DNA of 61,170 bases. Source: Flavobacteriales bacterium. GTDB lineage: Bacteria; Bacteroidota; Bacteroidia; UBA10329. Positions within the stretch are counted from its first letter, which is position 1. Each line of letters opens with the position of its first letter. The notes under the pieces are model-generated. The model was not told where the DNA came from. It saw nothing but the letters and a program-made list of their open reading frames with translations, and searched no databases. The stretch lies in contig JAIPBJ010000012.1 of the NCBI GenBank assembly GCA_021739625.1, positions 1 to 61,170 on the forward strand, given 5' to 3'. The translations under genes and the position numbers were made by a program. Below, one piece after another: positions 53,164 to 61,170 of this stretch.

Positions 53164-54207
53164 ATGAGACACTCCATCCTGATAACGGCCATCCTGCTGG
53201 CCTATGGCTCCCTCAATGCGCAGACCCTCGTCACTCAGGCCAAACTGGGCGACAATTGGGGGTATATCGACATCAAGGGCGAATTCCTGATTCCACCCAC
53301 CTATCGCACCTGCTACCGTTTCTCTGAGAATGGACTGGCACCGGTGATCGATGTCATTTCCAAGAAGGCGATGTTCATTGACATCAAAGGCATTGTGACC
53401 GATACAGAGGTCAAGGACTTTGAGTTTGTGACAGGTTTTCTCACTGACGCTCAGGGATTCAAATGTGGCCTTGCGCCAGTGAAGGTGAAGGGCAAGTGGG
53501 GATTCATGGATGGCAATGGGAAAATGGCCATTGCCGCCAAGTATGACAAGGTGGATCCCTTCGAAAACTGTCTCACTTCGGTGCTGATAGGAAAGTCGCG
53601 TTTCATCCTCACCGCGCAAGGCGCGGAAACTGCATTGAAGGATGCCGGCATCTTGGATGTGAAGGACTTTGTGGGAGGTCTGGCCCCGTTCCGTGCCAGC
53701 GACAAACGATATGGTTTCATGGACGCGCAGCAGAACATCGTCATCCCGGCCCAATTTCAGTCCGTTGGCTATTTCACCACCGATCTCGCTTGGGCCAAGG
53801 ATGCCAGTGGAAAGGTCGGTTTCATAGACCGGAAGGGCAATTGGGTGATACAGCCGCAGTATGAAGCGGGGCACGAGTTCGATCCGGTGAGCGGTCTTGC
53901 CAAAGTGAAATCGGGCGAGACGTACTTCTATGTGAGAAAGAATGGAGAAACTCTCAACGTGGCGGATTCCCAATCATGGGGCAACTACTCCGAAGGGCTT
54001 GCGCGAGGCGAGAAAGGGGCCAAATTCGGCTTCTATGATGCCAAGGGCATGTGGGTGGTGGAACCACAGTTCGAAGCCGTCCGTGATTTCAAGAACGGAT
54101 ATGCCGCTGTGAAACACGGGGGAAAGTGGGGAATGATAGACATGAATGGAAAAATGACCTTTGAGCCGAAATTCGATGGCCTCAAAGACATGGAGCTGGT
54201 AAAATGA
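53164..54207 (+). CDS. WG-repeat protein, exported
   Basis: Protein of 347 residues with signal peptide (about 1-18) and about seven WG/KWG-type repeats such as GKWGFMDGNGKMAIAAKYD, GKVGFIDRKGNWVIQPQYE and GKWGMIDMNGKMTFEPKFD. These form beta repeats of unknown function. The ATG at 53164 puts the signal sequence at the start. Its end overlaps recJ by 26 bp, convergent. Confidence 0.87.
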   Translation: MRHSILITAILLAYGSLNAQTLVTQAKLGDNWGYIDIKGEFLIPPTYRTCYRFSENGLAPVIDVISKKAMFIDIKGIVTDTEVKDFEFVTGFLTDAQGFKCGLAPVKVKGKWGFMDGNGKMAIAAKYDKVDPFENCLTSVLIGKSRFILTAQGAETALKDAGILDVKDFVGGLAPFRASDKRYGFMDAQQNIVIPAQFQSVGYFTTDLAWAKDASGKVGFIDRKGNWVIQPQYEAGHEFDPVSGLAKVKSGETYFYVRKNGETLNVADSQSWGNYSEGLARGEKGAKFGFYDAKGMWVVEPQFEAVRDFKNGYAAVKHGGKWGMIDMNGKMTFEPKFDGLKDMELVK

Positions 54208-55933
54208 CGGTCCCGGCCCGATCCACCACCCTGATGTCCTTCACCTGCAATTGCAGTGACGAACGGCCGTTCCAGTGGTTCTCCTCTATGGAATAGGCCA
54301 TCTCGAACTCCTGCCCCTCGTGCAGCGGAACGAAGAACTCCGCCATCTTGAAAGCGATGCAGGGCATGGGGTAGCCCGCATGGTGCGTGGAATATGCCTT
54401 GAAACGCAGGTGCGTGCCGTCACCGCCCACCAGGGCCGCATCCGTGGCCTTGAGGCCGCGCGTAACGAACACCGGACTCATGTTGCCCGGTCCGAAGGGA
54501 GCGAACTGCTTGAGCAGCGCCATGAACTTGGCGGTGATGCGGTGCAGGTCTATCTCCGCATCGATGTGCAGCATGGGCGTGGTCATCTCCTCGGTGATGC
54601 GCGCGGCAGCAATCTCCTCGAAACGCTGGCGGAAGGTCTGCACCTGTTCCACCCGAAGGCTGAGGCCCGCAGCGTGAGTGTGGCCCCCGAAACGGTCGAG
54701 CAGGTCGGCACATTCGCAGATGGCGGCATGCACATCGAAACCCTCCACCGAGCGTGCCGACCCTGTGAGCGTGCCATCGTCCTGCTGCGCCAGCACGATG
54801 GTAGGCTTGTACCATGTGTCGATGAGCCTTGAGGCCACAATGCCCACCACGCCCTTGTGCCAGCCATCGCCCCACACAACGGTGCTGCGGCTGCTGGCAT
54901 AGAAGCTGTCTGACGTCACCATCTCCACCGCCATCTCCGTCACGCTCTTGTCCAGTTCCCTGCGGGTGGTGTTGTATTCGGCTATCTGCTTCGCGAAATC
55001 GCGGGCCTCGCCCACATTCTCACTGATCAGCAGTTCCACGGCCTTCTTGCCCGATGCGATGCGCCCTGCGGCATTGATGCGCGGCCCGATGATGAACACC
55101 GCGTCTGAGATGGACAGTTCCTTCTTCACGTTGGCGTTCTCCAGAAGCACCTGTATTCCTGTGCAGGGCGCGGAGTTGAGCACCTGCATACCGAAATGGG
55201 CCAGAATGCGGTTTTCGCCCGTCACTGGCACAATGTCCGCAGCGATGCTCACGGCCAAGAGATCGAGACGGTCGAAGAGCGGTCGGATGTCCGCTCCACC
55301 GGCCAAGCAGAAGGCCTGCATGAATTTGAAACCCACCCCACAGCCGCAAAGCTCCTTGTAGGGATAGGGGCAGTCGGGCCGCTTGGGGTCGAGCACGGCC
55401 ACGGCATCGGGCATTTCGGGGCCGGGCAGGTGGTGGTCGCAGATGATGAGGTCGATGCCCTTCGTCCTGGCGTAGGCCACCTTGTCCACCGCGCGGATGC
55501 CGCAGTCGAGCGTGATGATGAGCGAGAAACCATGCTCGGCCGCGAAGTCGATGCCCTGCATGCTGAGGCCGTAGCCCTCGGCATAGCGGTCGGGGATGTA
55601 GTAGTCGAACTGCCCGAGGTCTTTCAGGAAACCGAACACGAGTGCCACAGAGGTCGTGCCATCCACGTCATAATCGCCATAGACGAGCACCTTCTCGCCA
55701 TCTCCCAAGGCGCGTTGCAGGCGATCGACCGCGAGATCCATGTCCTTCATCAGGAAGGGATCGTGGAGGTCATCGAGCGATGGGCGGAAGAATTTCTTGG
55801 CCGAATCGAAATCGGTGATGCCGCGTGTGTAGAGCATCTTGGCGATGTCGGTCTGCACGCCCACCTCATCGCGCAGCCGCTGGATGGCAGCGGTGTCGGT
55901 CACTTCACGGATGTTCCAGGTGGGTCGGGACAT
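54182..55933 (-). CDS. recJ: Single-stranded-DNA-specific exonuclease
   Basis: Protein of 583 residues of the DHH family: VYGDYDVDGTTSVAL (about 83), the hallmark ICDHHLPGPEMPDAV (about 165), GIRAVDKVAYA, and the DHHA1 motif GFGGHTHAAGLSL-type near 415 (visible as FGGHTHAAG). The C-terminal OB domain is present. It degrades 5' single-stranded ends in recombination and mismatch repair. Read after frr. Confidence 0.95.
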   Translation of the reverse strand: MSRPTWNIREVTDTAAIQRLRDEVGVQTDIAKMLYTRGITDFDSAKKFFRPSLDDLHDPFLMKDMDLAVDRLQRALGDGEKVLVYGDYDVDGTTSVALVFGFLKDLGQFDYYIPDRYAEGYGLSMQGIDFAAEHGFSLIITLDCGIRAVDKVAYARTKGIDLIICDHHLPGPEMPDAVAVLDPKRPDCPYPYKELCGCGVGFKFMQAFCLAGGADIRPLFDRLDLLAVSIAADIVPVTGENRILAHFGMQVLNSAPCTGIQVLLENANVKKELSISDAVFIIGPRINAAGRIASGKKAVELLISENVGEARDFAKQIAEYNTTRRELDKSVTEMAVEMVTSDSFYASSRSTVVWGDGWHKGVVGIVASRLIDTWYKPTIVLAQQDDGTLTGSARSVEGFDVHAAICECADLLDRFGGHTHAAGLSLRVEQVQTFRQRFEEIAAARITEEMTTPMLHIDAEIDLHRITAKFMALLKQFAPFGPGNMSPVFVTRGLKATDAALVGGDGTHLRFKAYSTHHAGYPMPCIAFKMAEFFVPLHEGQEFEMAYSIEENHWNGRSSLQLQVKDIRVVDRAGTVILPAPCL

Positions 55934-55952
55934 GATATTCTGATAGCGGACA

Positions 55953-55985
55953 AGACCTGACAGGTTTCCAAAACCTGTCAGGTCT
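55953..55985. repeat. Perfect 15-bp inverted repeat between frr and recJ
   Basis: AGACCTGACAGGTTT (55953-55967), loop CCA, AAACCTGTCAGGTCT (55971-55985). It lies downstream of frr and 20 bp before recJ. The same core (AGACC-AAC/GAC-GGTTT) is in the element at 42201-42231, so this looks like a dispersed palindromic repeat that may terminate or stabilise the frr transcript. Confidence 0.8.
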
Positions 55986-56014
55986 GATGAAAAATGGAGA
56001 AAGAATCCTCCTCC

Positions 56015-56578
56015 TCAGAGGGTCATGATGTCCACCTCCTTCTCGGCCAGCAGGGTGTCCACCTTGTGGCTAAAAGTAGTAGTGAAGGACTGGATCTCAT
56101 CTTCTGCGACCTTGCAGATGTCCTCGCTCAGGCCATCGTTCTTCAAGCCTTTGATACTGTCATTGGCATCCTTCCGCGCGTTGCGGATGCTCACTTTGGC
56201 CTGTTCGGCTATGGCCTTGGCCTGCTTCACGAGGTCGCGTCTGCGTTCTTCGGTGAGGGGCGGAATGGAGATGCGCACCAGCTTGCCATCGTTCTGCGGG
56301 TTGAAACCGAGATTGGCCCGCATGATGCCCTTCTCAATCTCTTCGATCAGTCCTTTTTCAAAGGGTTGCACGATCAGTGTGCGCGGGTCGGGCGTGTTGA
56401 TGTTGGCCAGACTTTTCAAAGGGGTCTGCGAGCCGTAGTAGTCCACCCTCACAGATTCGAGCATGGCCGGACTGGCCTTCCCTGCCCGCACTTTCAGCAT
56501 TTCATTCGCCATGCGGTCGATCGCATTCTGCATGGCCTCTTTCGAGGATTCGTAGATGAAGTCGAGTTCTTCTTCCAT
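56015..56578 (-). CDS. frr: Ribosome recycling factor
   Basis: Protein of 187 residues, the family's usual length: LKVRAGKASPAMLESVRVDYYG, LIVQPFEKGLIEEIEKGI and RISIPPLTEERRRDLVKQAK. It splits post-termination ribosomes with EF-G. The ATG at 56578 begins MEEELDFIYESSKE; longer frames upstream are not part of the family. Confidence 0.96.
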   Translation of the reverse strand: MEEELDFIYESSKEAMQNAIDRMANEMLKVRAGKASPAMLESVRVDYYGSQTPLKSLANINTPDPRTLIVQPFEKGLIEEIEKGIMRANLGFNPQNDGKLVRISIPPLTEERRRDLVKQAKAIAEQAKVSIRNARKDANDSIKGLKNDGLSEDICKVAEDEIQSFTTTFSHKVDTLLAEKEVDIMTL

Positions 56579-56677
56579 CGCCTTTTGGTTTTGGGCCGCC
56601 AAGTTAACGCACGCAATGGGATGCTGTGAAACGGAACCCGCTTCCTGTTCAATCTTACCTTCGGCCCATTGACGCCA

Positions 56678-57877
56678 ATGAAAGCAAAGGACCTTGATGC
56701 GATAGACCGATTGTTGCTCGAAGCGAGCAGGGTCAATCTGACCGGGGCCCAGCGCGGGGAGGTGGCTGCCCTCATCCCGCAGATTACCGATTGGGACAGG
56801 TTTGCACAGCGCGCGATCACTACTCACCTTGCACCGCTGCTGTTCCGCACCCTGAGCGAATGGAAGGGGAATGGCGTGCCTGCCGAAACAATCTCCACTT
56901 TCCAAAGCTGCTACAACAAGGTGCTTGTCACCAACATCCGGATGTATGCCCTTTTCAGCGAGATAGTGCAGGCCTGGAATGCGGCCGGCATCGAGGTCAT
57001 TCCGCTGAAGGGAATGTATCTGGCCGAGGCCGTCTATGGCGACATCGGCCTTCGGCACCTGAGCGATATGGATCTGCTGGTGAAGGAAGAGGATGTGGAG
57101 CGGTGTGTGGAGGTTGCCCAGAATTCAGGTTGGGAGGTTGCGAGATTCGAACACTACTCTGAGGAATTCGCGCTCAATTTCCGTTCTGCGCACCCTGTGA
57201 AATTCATCAAGGCAGGTGCCGCCATTGAACTGCACATCCATGTTCACAGTCGAGGCACTTCATACCATGTAGCGATTGATGAGTACTGGGAGTATTCCCG
57301 GAGATCGGTACTTGATGGCTGCGACATACGCGCGATTCACACCATCCACCTTGTTCAGCATCTGTGCATCCATCTCTACAAGCATCTTATCGCTGCGGAA
57401 TGGAAGACCAGCTCATTCTGCGATGTGCGGGAAGTGCTGATCAGTGGTTTCACTGAACAGGATTGGCATGTATTGCAACTATCCTCTTTACGTTTCAATG
57501 TCTGGGATGAGGTGCAGACTGTGCTATGGCTTGGCTGGAACTATTGGGTGATAGATGTTCCTCCACACCTGCTGGCTGATTTTGGCGATGCTAAGGTGCA
57601 ACAGGCCAATGCGCTTTTCCTTCCATTTTTCAAGTTAGGACATATCGATGAATCCACCAGATTGGAGCGCTCATGGGACAAGGTTTTGGAGCGAATGGGA
57701 GCAATGGAGGGGCCCGTTGCCAAGTCCCGGTATCTTATTGGCTACCTCTTTCCTTCTGACGATTATATGAAACAGCGTTATGGCCAGACCAGTGTTTCAT
57801 CCGTGCGGAGGATCTATCATCCTGCGCTGTTCATGTGGAAAGGTATCCGTGCTCTTACAGCCTATATGTTCCGCTGA
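56678..57877 (+). CDS. NTP_transf_5-type nucleotidyltransferase (RiPP-cluster-associated family)
   Basis: Protein of 399 residues. The nucleotidyltransferase core is at about 105-150: IPLKGMYLAEAVYGD then RHLSDMDLLV with the metal-binding DMD. A helical C-terminal half follows. Members are often beside PqqD, HPr-kinase-like and S24/S26 genes, as here. A TACCTTCG box at 56656-56663 and the ATG at 56678 fit a short leader. It is convergent with the protease gene and 1 bp from it. Target unknown. Confidence 0.8.
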   Translation: MKAKDLDAIDRLLLEASRVNLTGAQRGEVAALIPQITDWDRFAQRAITTHLAPLLFRTLSEWKGNGVPAETISTFQSCYNKVLVTNIRMYALFSEIVQAWNAAGIEVIPLKGMYLAEAVYGDIGLRHLSDMDLLVKEEDVERCVEVAQNSGWEVARFEHYSEEFALNFRSAHPVKFIKAGAAIELHIHVHSRGTSYHVAIDEYWEYSRRSVLDGCDIRAIHTIHLVQHLCIHLYKHLIAAEWKTSSFCDVREVLISGFTEQDWHVLQLSSLRFNVWDEVQTVLWLGWNYWVIDVPPHLLADFGDAKVQQANALFLPFFKLGHIDESTRLERSWDKVLERMGAMEGPVAKSRYLIGYLFPSDDYMKQRYGQTSVSSVRRIYHPALFMWKGIRALTAYMFR

Positions 57878-57878
57878 G

Positions 57879-58385
57879 TTACGCAAAGAGGGGCAGCACT
57901 CTGCTCCAAATTCTGAACGGCAATCTCCATGCAAGTAACAGCGCGTGAATTACCGGGCTGCTGACATCGGAGGTCGTCACCATCATCCTCCCCAATCGCT
58001 GTGCCCTGAGGTGGTCCAAACGGAACACCCGCCTACCGCGCTGCACCTCCACGACCTTGCCTCTCAGTTTTTCCTCTTTGAATGGCGCATCCTCGTTGAT
58101 GCAGCTATCGCCACGGGTGCGGAGGACGTGGTTCTTTCCTTTTGTCTCCTTGGAAATGAGCCTGTGTGCGATCCAACGGTCGCCACGGTCAAAGACCAGC
58201 ACATCGCCCAGCAGCACTTCATCAGCTTTTACGGGTGCAATGGTCGCCACATCGCCCGGCAATAGGAAGGGCCACATGCTGTATCCGCCCAGACGCAGTT
58301 TCACAGTGCGGCCCTCGGCCAGCATCTGCCCGCCAAGACCGAAAGTCTCTTCGGTATTGAGCACCTTGTCAGCCTCGGGACTCAT
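57879..58385 (-). CDS. S24/S26-family serine protease (signal-peptidase-like)
   Basis: Protein of 168 residues with the serine motif GYSMWPFLLPGD (about 34-45), GDVLVF and IAHRLI. A His (IAHRL) stands where bacterial signal peptidases often have Lys, as in archaeal and ER-type Ser-His enzymes. A C-terminal hydrophobic stretch (about 143-165) could bind membrane. It overlaps the kinase gene by 17 bp. It may trim a modified peptide or membrane protein. Confidence 0.78.
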   Translation of the reverse strand: MSPEADKVLNTEETFGLGGQMLAEGRTVKLRLGGYSMWPFLLPGDVATIAPVKADEVLLGDVLVFDRGDRWIAHRLISKETKGKNHVLRTRGDSCINEDAPFKEEKLRGKVVEVQRGRRVFRLDHLRAQRLGRMMVTTSDVSSPVIHALLLAWRLPFRIWSRVLPLFA

Positions 58386-59250
58386 GCTCGCGGATAAAAT
58401 CGATCACCTCATCATTGGGCACCACACCCAAGTGATGCACGGGCAATTGACCGCACATATCTGACAGGAAATGGAGGTGATGCTCGATGAAGGTCTTTTC
58501 ATAACCATGCTGGATGCAATAGGCCATGAGCCGCGAAACCGCCTCAGACCCTTTGAGCCGGGCCATGGTGTTCTGCGGTGAATGGAAAGGCAGGAACACG
58601 GCATGCAGCGGGGCCTGTTTCGGCTCATCGGCATAGAACATGGGCGTGTTGTGTATCACATAACCATCTGCGCCATTCCGGATGATGAGCCGGTCGTCAT
58701 TGATGACCCTGGCTCCTTGATGCTTCCAAATGCCGGCCATGGTACTTTTTCCCACACCGGAGAATCCGCTGAAGATGCGGCCCCGATTGCCATCGAACAC
58801 TCCGGAGGCGTGGATCATGATGGCCTCATTCTGCACAGTCAGACTGTAGAGAAGCAATGGTCCGAGCGGGTAGGCCAGTGGGCAGATGCCCTGCTCACCG
58901 CCTTCGGTGATGGCTTCAGAATAAACTTCCCAAAGTTGAAAACCACTGTCGGTGAGGGCCACCTGCTGCAATGTGAACGGTGCTTCGGGCATAAAGACCC
59001 TGAATCGCAGACCGCCCTTCCACTCACTTATGTCCCAGAGCAGGTGGCCGTCCTGATTGGCAGTGTACAGTGCAACGGCATCGGGCCGCAGGTAATCGGG
59101 AATGTCAGCATTGCACAAGACATGAATGTCTGGGCCATCAACACTGTCAGCGATGAACGGCACATAGCCTCCCTCCAAGGCCAATGGTAGGCCCGAGCGA
59201 TTCTCGAGGCGGATGAGAAAATCAGCGATGCGCAGGGTGCAATCAGCCAT
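58369..59250 (-). CDS. HPr-kinase-like ATP-binding protein (lasso-cluster kinase type)
   Basis: Protein of 293 residues. The N-terminal half (about 1-150) is unassigned. A P-loop kinase domain follows with GFSGVGKSTMAG (about 165-176) and VINDDRLII, which matches the C-terminal half of HPr kinase/phosphorylase. It lacks the partner-HPr-specific loop motifs that I can recognise. Such kinases in paeninodin-type clusters phosphorylate peptide C-termini. It overlaps the PqqD gene by 8 bp. Confidence 0.8.
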   Translation of the reverse strand: MADCTLRIADFLIRLENRSGLPLALEGGYVPFIADSVDGPDIHVLCNADIPDYLRPDAVALYTANQDGHLLWDISEWKGGLRFRVFMPEAPFTLQQVALTDSGFQLWEVYSEAITEGGEQGICPLAYPLGPLLLYSLTVQNEAIMIHASGVFDGNRGRIFSGFSGVGKSTMAGIWKHQGARVINDDRLIIRNGADGYVIHNTPMFYADEPKQAPLHAVFLPFHSPQNTMARLKGSEAVSRLMAYCIQHGYEKTFIEHHLHFLSDMCGQLPVHHLGVVPNDEVIDFIREHESRG

Positions 59251-59521
59251 TCAAGAGTCCACTGAGCTGTTCAAGGAAACCGTGCAGGTCAGCACGGGCC
59301 GTCTCTTCCTTCACATCGAATTCTGAAACGATGGCCGCAACCAACGATGATGTGGTGACACCCGCTTCCAGCCTGTCCCATACGAGGCTTCCCACATCGT
59401 TGAGGGTGAACATCTCGTCCATGTCGGCCACGCTGCCTTTCACGGGCACCAGCACCAGTTCATCGCCCACCTTGCGGGCTGCGAAGTTGGGTTTCAACGC
59501 TGCAAGTCTGTTCAGTTCCAT
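59243..59521 (-). CDS. PqqD-like protein (RiPP recognition element)
   Basis: Protein of 92 residues with the winged-helix PqqD fold pattern: MELNRLAALKPNFAARKV, LNDVGSLVWDRLEAG and DLHGFLEQLSGLLNG. PqqD-like domains bind leader peptides and deliver them to modifying enzymes. It is the first gene of the three-gene operon. No radical-SAM or cyclase partner is in the window. Confidence 0.82.
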   Translation of the reverse strand: MELNRLAALKPNFAARKVGDELVLVPVKGSVADMDEMFTLNDVGSLVWDRLEAGVTTSSLVAAIVSEFDVKEETARADLHGFLEQLSGLLNG

Positions 59522-59783
59522 AGAGTGTTTTCAGCGCGCCAAAATACCAAAGACTCTCAGCAATGGGAAGTCAGTCGTCAATGTCTGTGCGAACGCTCAA
59601 CCTGGGGTCGATCGTTCAGGGTCTCACCCTAAAGCGCTTTCGTTGCGGCCGAGATGCAAAGGATCAGGTCATTCTCATACACGTGGCCGTGTCCCTTGAC
59701 AATCAACCGCAGATTTAACCATCCCATAAACCATGACCGAGGATGACAGGCCTAATTTTGATGCCTACCAAAGCAAAGCACAG
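59522..59783. other. Divergent interval upstream of the PqqD operon and phosphonatase-like gene
   Basis: 262 bp between the divergent operons. Two short open frames exist: 51 codons on + (59563-59718) and 32 codons on - (59629-59727). Neither has features I recognise, but each could be a missed peptide gene. A TAATTTTG box at 59754-59761 supports the ATG at 59784 for the next gene. Confidence 0.35.
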
Positions 59784-60530
59784 ATGACCATCTCCGATCA
59801 CATTTCTCTCGTTGTATTTGACATGGCAGGCACCACGCTGGTGGACAAAGGCGAGATAGAGGACTGCTTCCTTGAGGCGTGTCGCAGAACAGGACTTGAC
59901 GTGAGTCGCGACCGCATCAACGCTATGATGGGCTGGAGCAAGATCGTGGTGTTCCAGACCTTCTGGAAGGAACATCTCGGTGAAGGTGCACCCGAACTGG
60001 AAGGGAGCGTGAAGGAGTCGTACGACCTGTTCCGTGAACTGCTGGAGGACTTCTATCGTACACAGCCCTTGCAGCCCACAGATGGCGCAGTGGACACCAT
60101 CAACTGGTTGAGGAGCAATGGTGTGAAAGTGGTGCTGAACACGGGTTTTTACCGCGTTGTGACAGACATCATCCTCTCTCGCCTCGATTGGGACAAGGGA
60201 TTGAACGCTGACCGCGTATCCACAGGCGATTCCTTCATCGACATGAGTATTGCCTCTGACGAGGTGGAGAAAGGCCGACCTTATCCATTCATGATACGCA
60301 AGGCCATGGCGCAGTTTGGCATAGCTGATTCCAAGCGCGTGATAAAGATTGGCGACACCCCCGTTGATCTGGAAGAAGGCCGTCAGGCAAACTGCCTGCT
60401 CAGCCTTGCCGTGACCAATGGCTCACACACCGAGGCCGAACTTGCCCCTTTGGACAATGACGGTCTGCTGCCCTCCATGTCGAATCTACGGCCGTTTCTC
60501 GAAAAGAAGTTCGCACATGTGGTCGCCTGA
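59784..60530 (+). CDS. Phosphonatase-like HAD hydrolase (PhnX-like)
   Basis: HAD hydrolase of 248 residues: nucleophile motif VVFDMAGTTLVDKG (about 10), cap-domain lysine in MGWSK at the place of the Schiff-base lysine of PhnX, and IKIGDTPVDLEEG (about 193) in the C-terminal motif. PhnX hydrolyses phosphonoacetaldehyde. The related phosphonatase-like group is often beside PhnZ-type genes, as here. An ATG at 59733 is an alternative start. It overlaps the next gene by 14 bp. Confidence 0.78.
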   Translation: MTISDHISLVVFDMAGTTLVDKGEIEDCFLEACRRTGLDVSRDRINAMMGWSKIVVFQTFWKEHLGEGAPELEGSVKESYDLFRELLEDFYRTQPLQPTDGAVDTINWLRSNGVKVVLNTGFYRVVTDIILSRLDWDKGLNADRVSTGDSFIDMSIASDEVEKGRPYPFMIRKAMAQFGIADSKRVIKIGDTPVDLEEGRQANCLLSLAVTNGSHTEAELAPLDNDGLLPSMSNLRPFLEKKFAHVVA

Positions 60531-61113
60531 ATTGGTGGCGCAGACCGTGGACGCGGTCTTCGGTCTGTTGGAGCGATTCGGTGACGCAGATTATATCGGA
60601 GAGGCCATTTCACAGATGGAACACGCCTGTCAGGCCGCGCAGATGGCCGAGGCCGAAGGATTTGATGATGAGGTGATATTGGCCGCCCTGTTTCACGACA
60701 TAGGGCATCTCTGTGCTTTGCAGGACGACCCCCCGCAGATGGATGGATATGGCTCCATGGAGCACGAGAAGCTTGGATCCGGTTATCTCCGCTCAAGAGG
60801 CTTCTCGTCCAAGATTACCCGATTGGTGGAAAGCCACGTGGCCGCCAAGCGATACCTGTGTTTCGTTGACCCCGAGTACTACGGCAGCTTGTCGATGGCC
60901 TCCAAGCGCACCCTGGTTTATCAGGGCGGGCCGATGAACGCCAAGGAGGCGATGGAATTCTGCAACGATCCATTGTATTCCACCATCATCCGCATGCGGC
61001 AGTGGGACGAGATGGCCAAGAAAGAAGGCATGCCACTCATCGACCTGTCCATATTTCGGGAGATGGCCGTGAAACACCTGTTGGAGCAGCGCAATGCTGT
61101 GGCTTCTGCTTAG
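60517..61113 (+). CDS. PhnZ-like HD-domain oxygenase (phosphonate degradation)
   Basis: Protein of 198 residues with HD-domain residues QMEHACQAAQMA, ALFHDIGHL, ESHVAAKRYLCFVDPEYY and YQGGPM. This matches the HDIG protein found in phosphonate operons and PhnZ, a mixed-valence di-iron oxygenase that splits 2-amino-1-hydroxyethylphosphonate to glycine and phosphate. The start at 60517 gives 14 bp overlap with the PhnX-like gene. The partner PhnY is not in the window. Confidence 0.82.
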   Translation: MWSPELVAQTVDAVFGLLERFGDADYIGEAISQMEHACQAAQMAEAEGFDDEVILAALFHDIGHLCALQDDPPQMDGYGSMEHEKLGSGYLRSRGFSSKITRLVESHVAAKRYLCFVDPEYYGSLSMASKRTLVYQGGPMNAKEAMEFCNDPLYSTIIRMRQWDEMAKKEGMPLIDLSIFREMAVKHLLEQRNAVASA

Positions 61114-61170
61114 CGGAGGACTGCCCATTCTCAGACCCGGACAATTTTCATTCAGGGAACAAAAGGAAGG

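Noticed and set aside
56678-59521. Complete lasso-peptide gene cluster
   Set aside because: No asparagine-synthetase-like cyclase, no transglutaminase-like leader peptidase and no recognised precursor are in the window; only tailoring-type genes are seen.

Overview
The window looks like a chromosomal piece of a moderately high-GC member of the Bacteroidota, probably near the Flavobacteriales. Four things point there. Three secreted proteins end in type IX secretion (T9SS) sorting domains. Many genes are preceded by the phylum's TAnnTTTG -7 promoter box. The ATP synthase operon is split, with the beta and epsilon genes absent here. Inverted repeats of a kind common in this phylum lie between genes. 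No rRNA, CRISPR array, transposase or phage is visible; one tRNA gene (Asn) is present.

Region 1 (1-14,991, all minus strand) is the most striking part. It is an eleven-gene operon for anaerobic breakdown of the aromatic ring, read bcrC-bcrB-bcrA-bcrD, acyl-CoA synthetase, HgdB-like protein, ketopantoate-reductase/activase fusion, 3-hydroxyacyl-CoA dehydrogenase/enoyl-CoA hydratase, thiolase, had, oah. The ATP-dependent class I benzoyl-CoA reductase makes the cyclic dienoyl-CoA. Had and Oah oxidise and open the ring to 3-hydroxypimelyl-CoA. The dehydrogenase and thiolase can then give glutaryl-CoA plus acetyl-CoA. The dienoyl-CoA hydratase (dch), ferredoxin and ferredoxin-reducing enzyme are not in the window. 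Oah runs off the left edge, so some may lie there. Next to the reductase sit a third HgdB-like protein and a fused 2-ketoacid-reductase-type/activase protein that have no obvious place in the known pathway.

Region 2 (15,277-17,375, plus strand) holds a MobA-like nucleotidyltransferase, XdhC and a short-chain dehydrogenase, read divergently from the bcr operon. This suggests that a molybdenum hydroxylase, perhaps 4-hydroxybenzoyl-CoA reductase, is matured here or nearby. Region 3 (17,376-25,292) has tRNA-Asn, a PfkB-type kinase, and the operon bactofilin-atpZ-membrane protein-atpB-E-F-H-A-G. Region 4 (25,417-30,973) has a thioesterase, an acyltransferase, three glycosyltransferases and an O-antigen ligase-type protein. 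Region 5 (31,060-32,323) is a small accessory patch with a frameshifted gene remnant, a 21-bp tandem repeat, another remnant and a ParE-type toxin-antitoxin pair.

Region 6 (32,384-56,578) is mainly housekeeping: C-terminal processing protease, purD, dnaG, lspA, a DksA-like regulator, ileS, recJ and frr. Interspersed are T9SS surface proteins, one of which has a run of nine G inside its putative promoter. Region 7 (56,678-59,521) is a compact cluster of PqqD-like protein, HPr-kinase-like kinase, S24/S26-type protease and nucleotidyltransferase. It resembles the tailoring part of a ribosomal-peptide (RiPP) system but lacks a recognised precursor or cyclase. Region 8 (59,784-61,113) is a phosphonatase-like hydrolase overlapping a PhnZ-like HD-domain protein, so organophosphonate catabolism is likely.

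Start codons were chosen from protein alignment memory and promoter position, because Shine-Dalgarno sites are generally weak in this phylum. All family names come from motif recognition by eye; no database search was run.
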